10,181 bases of DNA from Nitrososphaerales archaeon TH5894 (GTDB taxonomy: Archaea; Thermoproteota; Nitrososphaeria; Nitrososphaerales; Nitrososphaeraceae), in assembly GCA_014523485.1 (NCBI GenBank), contig JAATVK010000026.1:1-10181 (forward strand), written 5' to 3'. The notes below the pieces were generated by a model. That model saw only the letters and a program-made list of their open reading frames with translations. It did not search any database and was not told the origin of the DNA. The position numbers and the translations under genes were made by a program. Below are positions 6,239 to 10,181 of the stretch, in pieces. How positions within the stretch are numbered: the stretch's first letter is position 1; each line of letters begins with the position of its first letter.

Positions 6239-6493
6239 TTGATTATACTAAAATTATTAGGTGGAGTAAAATTTGCAATAGGAAAGAATTCCTTAGTCAT
6301 TGATAAACCACACTCCACTGTAAAAGAGATAATTGAGAAACTAAAAAACGAATCCAGAAATACCCAAATATTAAAGGAAGAGAATTTACTGATATCTATT
6401 AATGGATTCGATTCCTCTGTTACTGGTGGTAAAGAAACAGTTATCAAATCGGGGGACATCATAACAATAGTCACAATTATTCATGGTGGATAG
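6239..6493 (+). CDS. Ubiquitin-like small modifier / sulfur carrier (Urm1/SAMP/MoaD type)
   Basis: An 84-residue beta-grasp protein. It starts with an LKLLGGVKFAIG strand, has a helix region TVKEIIEKLKN, a strand LLISINGFD, a VTGGKET turn, then SGDIITIVTIIHGG at the exposed C-terminus. This order and the final Gly-Gly are those of MoaD, ThiS, SAMP and Urm1 proteins. These are adenylated by an E1-like enzyme and then either carry sulfur as a thiocarboxylate or become attached to lysines. The HGG end resembles eukaryotic Urm1, whose C-terminus is also HGG. It lies 5 bp after S17e and 20 bp before the Cgi121-like gene, so co-expression is likely. The start is TTG; no better start is available. 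No E1-like or MoaE partner is in the window. Whether it serves molybdopterin, tRNA thiolation or protein tagging cannot be decided from sequence. Confidence 0.82.
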   Translation: MIILKLLGGVKFAIGKNSLVIDKPHSTVKEIIEKLKNESRNTQILKEENLLISINGFDSSVTGGKETVIKSGDIITIVTIIHGG

Positions 6494-6513
6494 ATAAATT
6501 AGAATAAATTAAT

Positions 6514-7035
6514 TTGGTACTTTTCAAAATAAAAAATAAGTATGTCTACTTTCATACTGTATTTTTCACTCAATATCATGATTTTACAATTATTGATAAA
6601 TTAAGAAAGGAGTTTCCAGATACTTTTATCCAAGCATTGAATTTTAATATAATTTATAACTACGAACATCTTTTTGAGATTCTAGGAATATCAAATTTAG
6701 CAAAAACAAGGAATATAATGTGTTCCCATAAGATAGAATTAGATTTTTTGTTAAGAGTCATGGGAACTAATCAAATTTCTCAAGCAATTAAAGAGGGTGG
6801 AATAACCATTGATCAGTATATTACTTTTGTTGTATTAGGAAAAAAGTACCTGATAGATAAGATTCATCAAAAACTAGAGTTTTTATTTGGTAATTCTCAT
6901 GACGAAGTTTTCACTGAGAAGTCTATTTTAAGAAAAAAAATTGAAGTATATAAAACAAAATATAATAATGACTTTTTTGATGAAGAAAATACTATTAAAT
7001 TTCTAACTGAAGCAGCAGTCCTAGTTATGAACTAG
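6514..7035 (+). CDS. KEOPS complex subunit Cgi121-like
   Basis: A 173-residue protein resembling Cgi121/TPRKB, the accessory KEOPS subunit that binds the tRNA 3' end and activates Bud32 while Kae1 makes t6A at position 37. The core match is TRNIMCSHKIELDFLLRV followed by MGTNQISQAIKEGGI (about 65-97), corresponding to the family block with E-x-L-L-Y-x-S-G-x-R-Q-I-x-x-A. The expected arginine before QI is asparagine here (TNQIS). An upstream helix NYEHLFEIL (49-57) matches the conserved helix around the tRNA-recruiting surface. The C-terminal third (KKIEVYKTKYNNDFF onward) is longer than in short family members and is not assigned. The start is TTG. It is the third gene of the probable S17e operon. 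Identity is by pattern, with low overall similarity, so moderately sure. Confidence 0.78.
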   Translation: MVLFKIKNKYVYFHTVFFTQYHDFTIIDKLRKEFPDTFIQALNFNIIYNYEHLFEILGISNLAKTRNIMCSHKIELDFLLRVMGTNQISQAIKEGGITIDQYITFVVLGKKYLIDKIHQKLEFLFGNSHDEVFTEKSILRKKIEVYKTKYNNDFFDEENTIKFLTEAAVLVMN

Positions 7036-7062
7036 ATTTTGATTAGATTTATACCTTTTTAA
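7036..7062 (+). terminator. T-rich end of the S17e operon
   Basis: After the Cgi121 stop the plus strand runs into T-rich DNA ending in ATACCTTTTT. This is a plausible oligo-T terminator for the three-gene transcript. No strong hairpin precedes it. Composition-based only. Confidence 0.3.
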
Positions 7063-7918
7063 AAAACCTTGTAAAAAGATTATCGAAAATTGACGTCTAA
7101 AACTGAGGATTTTAGTTGTGAATATATGACTGCGATAAAAAAATAAAAAAATTGGAGTATCCGAGTAAGTCCATTTTTTTAAGAATATAATAGATTTCAT
7201 AAAAATGACTATTGAAATAGAATGATTGAAAGTATAAGGATACATATATTTAAAGTCCTTATTTCATATAAATTTTGATTATCCTTCATATCAATTTCAT
7301 AGATAGATCTCTATTATTTGATAGTCTAATAAAAATCATTTTTTTGAAATGACGAAAGTGAACTTAAGTAATACTAGGTAAGTCTTAGAAGTTCTGTTTG
7401 TATTATCATCTGCTTCAATAAATTTCAAAATCTTTAAATTCTTCGATTTTTTCTTTATAATCTTTTATTATTTAAATACTTCGAATTATCATCTTCAGGT
7501 ACAAGACGAGAATTTTTTGTATGTACACAACATACCGATAAAAAATCAATTAAGTTGATGACTACTCAATATTTAAAGTATTGTAGTGCCGAACTTTATT
7601 ATGTTTTTATCATGATTTTAATTTAGAAGACACAAAAGATTAAGTTCTGCTATCATTTAAGTTCATGATCGTATAAAAAAATATAAAAAAATATGCATAA
7701 TAATGAAGAATTTGGTTAATCAAATTAAGAAAATGAAAGAAGAAATTAATATTAGGAAAATGAATCCAGAAAATGTATAATTAATGTAGTATTGAGATTG
7801 AGAAATAGAAATAATTGCTCGCTTAAATTCTATGACTAGAATATTGAATGTTTCTGGTATAATCTTAGAAGTGTTAAAGAGAAGTCACAAAGATTACGAT
7901 GCAGTCTAAATCATGTAT
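7063..7918. other. Large gene-poor spacer before tyrA
   Basis: More than 850 bp with no confident gene, the longest such stretch in the window. A minus-strand frame at 7021-7245 (74 codons) overlaps the Cgi121 end, is rich in Phe/Ile/Lys and matches nothing I know, so I leave it out. Two coding-like remnants are visible. One is on the minus strand, about 7400-7565, readable as LVPEDDNSKYLNNK and, after a frameshift, KDYKEKIEEFKDFEIY. The other is on the plus strand, 7703-7780, a 25-codon frame from ATG with a TATA-like box upstream, followed in the same frame, after stops, by IEIIARLNSMTRILNVSG up to a TAA just before 7911. A 7-bp stem with a 15-nt loop lies at 7234-7262 and a 6-5-6 inverted repeat at 7336-7352. 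No tRNA, CRISPR or transposon is seen. Confidence 0.4.
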
Positions 7919-8791
7919 TTAATTTTTATTTTTACAGAGTAAGTCAATAAATTTATACATTTTTACATAGGAAGAATTAAGATCATGGTATTCTTCAATG
8001 GACGATTTTACATTTTTTAATTTTTTTTCTAATTTTTCGTCATCCTTATCATTAACCATTTGATAATATTTTAAAAATTTTTTATGAAAGTTTTTTATTT
8101 CTTTTTTAATAAATGGATTTTCTATGAATAAAGAATTTAGTAAGTCTATATCGTCGTTTAAAATACTTTCGGATAAAATACATTGTATTCGAAATGTATT
8201 TCCGGAATAGAATTCTAAATCCTTATATTTATGTGATGAAATAATATCTGCGAATATTATATTCATATAATGATTCAAACCTAAAACTACAGCCATGATA
8301 TGGTCATGCTTAATTGCATTTTCAATTGGTAGAATTTCAAAATTCTGAAACAGTTGCCTTACAAACTGGAGCTCTTTATTATAGTTTTTCACTGGAATGA
8401 ATAAAATCTTTAAGCGAGTGGTCTGAGATGCCCCTGGCCCAAACATTGGGTGAATACAAATTGGCGAAATAGAATTTTGAATTTTAGAGAGAGATACAAA
8501 GGATTTACTTTTAATGGAAGAGATATCAATTAAAACTGAATTTCGTTTCATTATTAGAGAACATTTATGTATCATTTGTGGTATCATTCTCAATGGAATA
8601 CACAAAATTACTATATCAGAATCTTTAATACACTTATTAAAATCAATTTCTATTTTTACCTTTAATTGTTTCGCTATTGAGTACATATTTGTATCATAAA
8701 CTTTGATACGAAAGTTTTTATTATTTACAAAATACTTTGTGAACCAAGATCCCATTCGACCTCCTGCACCAATTATAGCAATTTCTTTCAT
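7919..8791 (-). CDS. tyrA: Prephenate (or arogenate) dehydrogenase
   Basis: Oxidatively decarboxylates prephenate to 4-hydroxyphenylpyruvate (or arogenate to tyrosine) with NAD(P)+, the tyrosine branch of the aromatic pathway. The 290-residue protein has an N-terminal Rossmann domain with GAGGRMG (8-14) and D33 after the second strand (VYDTN), which favours NAD+. The hallmark HPMFGPGASQ begins at H114, and the helical C-terminal domain begins near HDHIMAVVLGLNHY (162-175), the conserved dimerisation and substrate-binding helix. There is no ACT domain and no fused chorismate mutase; the mutase sits in the next gene upstream. The ATG is 14 bp after the stop of that gene, so the two form an operon. 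Length is normal for a monofunctional TyrA. Prephenate versus arogenate preference is not readable from the sequence. Confidence 0.94.
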   Translation of the reverse strand: MKEIAIIGAGGRMGSWFTKYFVNNKNFRIKVYDTNMYSIAKQLKVKIEIDFNKCIKDSDIVILCIPLRMIPQMIHKCSLIMKRNSVLIDISSIKSKSFVSLSKIQNSISPICIHPMFGPGASQTTRLKILFIPVKNYNKELQFVRQLFQNFEILPIENAIKHDHIMAVVLGLNHYMNIIFADIISSHKYKDLEFYSGNTFRIQCILSESILNDDIDLLNSLFIENPFIKKEIKNFHKKFLKYYQMVNDKDDEKLEKKLKNVKSSIEEYHDLNSSYVKMYKFIDLLCKNKN

Positions 8792-8805
8792 CTCAGGTTG
8801 ATTAC

Positions 8806-10164
8806 CTATTTAAGGTATTTTGCCAAAATGTCCAAACCGTCATTTAACAAGTTTGATGGTTGACATGCAGAAATTCTAATAAATTTTTTATAAGAATTTC
8901 CAAATCCACTTCCTGGCGCTATTGCTACTCCATTTTTCAATAAATCATAAACTAAGGAAATATCATCTGAGTAACTTTTAGCTAAAATCCTTGGAAAGAC
9001 ATACATTGCACCGTTGGGAATAAGGAATTCTGTTTTCATTTCTTGTAACCTTTTGCAAATCAGATTGATTCGTGATTGGATAGAATCAATATTTGATTGA
9101 ACATTATTTCCTAGTGCGACTAACGCAGAATACTGCATTGGTTCTGCTACCGATGTAATAGATGTAGCCTGAACCTTACGCATTTGTGATATTATACTGT
9201 TATTTGCTATTCCATAGCCTACTCTGAATCCTGTCATTCCATAAGTCTTTGAAAAAGAGGATACCATTATACTTTTATCATATTGATAGTCTAAAATGCT
9301 ATTATATTTACCAAATGAATAGTCTGAATAAACCTCATCGCTTAAAATATATAAATTATAATCTCTTGCTATGGAAACTATTTTCTCCATTAAATGAGAA
9401 TCAAGTATTTTTCCTGTGGGATTGTTAGGATAGTTTATTATAATCATTTTAGTATTAATATTTATTAGGTTTTCTAGCATTTTTAAATTCGGGTCCCATT
9501 TATCTTCGAGAGTAGTTTTTAGTACTCTGGTTTTAGCACCAACAAAGTCTGCGCATTCTTTATAAGCCGGCCACGATGGTTCGATATTAATTAATTCATC
9601 CCCTGATTTTAAAAGCGAGCTAATTGTACAGAAAACCGCAAACCTGCCTCCTGGAGTAACTAGAACTTGTTCTGGTAAAATATTCGAAAATTTTTGAGAT
9701 ATGGCTTGGCGGAGTTGTGGTATTCCAGAAATTTCCGTATAGTGATATCTTTTATTGTCATATATTTTTGCTAATTCTTCTTTAATTTTTAATGGGGGAG
9801 GATAATCAGGCTCACCAACTTCCATATGGATTATTTTCTTTCCAGTTTTTTCAAGTTCTTTAGCCTTCATAAATATAGCCATATGAGTAGAGATTTTGTT
9901 ACTAGTATTTTGAACACTTTGTAATTTTACAGATTCCGAAAGAAGAAGATTCAAAAGTCTGCCAGAAAATTCTACATCCATGCCTATATCCTTTGTAAGT
10001 TTGAGGACGGTTTTTTTTATATCATTTTCTACCTTTTCGTCTTCTATCTCAATTTTCAATTGTTGTTTAATATTACCAATTTTTTTTGCTACTTCCAATC
10101 TATCATGAACCAATTTAATTATTTGATTAGTAATATTTTGCATTTCCTCTCTTAAATAATCCAA
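8806..10164 (-). CDS. Chorismate mutase-aminotransferase fusion
   Basis: A two-domain enzyme of 452 residues. Residues 1-85 are an AroQ-type chorismate mutase (chorismate to prephenate) with R5, R22 and K33 placed as in the active sites of known AroQ enzymes, plus E46, S78 and Q82; the arginine usually just before E46 is V45. Residues about 90-452 are a class I PLP aminotransferase (fold type I): NYPNNPTG at 244-251, DEVY at 276-279, SSFSKTYGMTGFRVGYG with Schiff-base lysine K306, and R430 in FIRISAC binding the substrate carboxylate. Aromatic or prephenate aminotransferase activity is likely from the fusion and from tyrA 14 bp downstream, but not proven. The listed start is TTG, but the frame stays open to the window edge (VEQQN precedes it). 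A ?TG codon at the last two bases may be the true start, so the 5' end may be slightly incomplete. Confidence 0.94.
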   Translation of the reverse strand: MDYLREEMQNITNQIIKLVHDRLEVAKKIGNIKQQLKIEIEDEKVENDIKKTVLKLTKDIGMDVEFSGRLLNLLLSESVKLQSVQNTSNKISTHMAIFMKAKELEKTGKKIIHMEVGEPDYPPPLKIKEELAKIYDNKRYHYTEISGIPQLRQAISQKFSNILPEQVLVTPGGRFAVFCTISSLLKSGDELINIEPSWPAYKECADFVGAKTRVLKTTLEDKWDPNLKMLENLININTKMIIINYPNNPTGKILDSHLMEKIVSIARDYNLYILSDEVYSDYSFGKYNSILDYQYDKSIMVSSFSKTYGMTGFRVGYGIANNSIISQMRKVQATSITSVAEPMQYSALVALGNNVQSNIDSIQSRINLICKRLQEMKTEFLIPNGAMYVFPRILAKSYSDDISLVYDLLKNGVAIAPGSGFGNSYKKFIRISACQPSNLLNDGLDILAKYLK

Positions 10165-10181
10165 GTTCTGCTGTTCAACCA

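Noticed and set aside
6166..6474. Minus-strand ORF of 102 codons
   Set aside because: Antisense to S17e and the Urm1-like gene, both with clear family motifs.
7021..7245. Minus-strand ORF of 74 codons at the end of the Cgi121-like gene
   Set aside because: Overlaps a real gene, has a Phe/Ile/Lys-rich composition expected by chance, no domain and no well-placed TATA box.
8514..8699. Plus-strand ORF of 61 codons
   Set aside because: Antisense shadow inside tyrA.

Overview
The window looks like the chromosome of an AT-rich archaeon, most likely an ammonia-oxidising Nitrososphaerota (Thaumarchaeota) of the soil type. The evidence is archaeal/eukaryotic-type ribosomal proteins (L40e, S17e), a homotetramer-type tRNA-splicing endonuclease, a KEOPS Cgi121-like protein, a small C2H2 zinc-finger protein, TATA-like boxes about 22-30 bp before several starts, weak or absent Shine-Dalgarno sites, and frequent TTG starts. 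The lineage is my inference from these traits; I could not run a database search.

Layout. From 1 to 235 there is a short leader with a 7-3-7 inverted repeat and a TATA-like box, then L40e (+). Convergent to it is a large radical SAM protein with a degenerate B12-binding-like N-terminal half (449-2173, -). A divergent intergenic region carries a clear promoter for a 62-residue C2H2 zinc-finger protein (2329-2517, +), whose end lies 4 bp from the end of a TauE/SafE-type membrane permease (2522-3289, -). A 219-bp divergent spacer with a hairpin-like palindrome separates the permease from a monofunctional homoserine dehydrogenase (3509-4537, +). A gene-poor stretch follows, then the tRNA-intron endonuclease EndA (5009-5563, +) and another gene-poor stretch with coding-like remnants. 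Next is a tight cluster: S17e (6009-6233), a Urm1/SAMP-like ubiquitin-fold modifier ending in HGG (6239-6493) and a Cgi121-like KEOPS subunit (6514-7035). An 883-bp spacer without a confident gene precedes two minus-strand genes of aromatic amino acid synthesis: prephenate dehydrogenase TyrA (7919-8791), and upstream of it a chorismate mutase-aminotransferase fusion (8806 to the right edge).

How the genes work together. Two amino acid routes are represented: aspartate family (homoserine dehydrogenase, toward Thr/Met) and aromatic family (chorismate mutase, aminotransferase and TyrA, toward Phe/Tyr). The second theme is translation and the tRNA anticodon loop. EndA cuts introns that usually lie next to the anticodon, KEOPS makes t6A at position 37, and Urm1-type proteins carry sulfur for thiolation of U34. 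Finding a Urm1-like protein directly between a ribosomal protein and a KEOPS subunit is the most interesting arrangement here. I saw no CRISPR array, insertion sequence, rRNA or tRNA gene; any tRNA should stand out as a GC-rich block, and none does.
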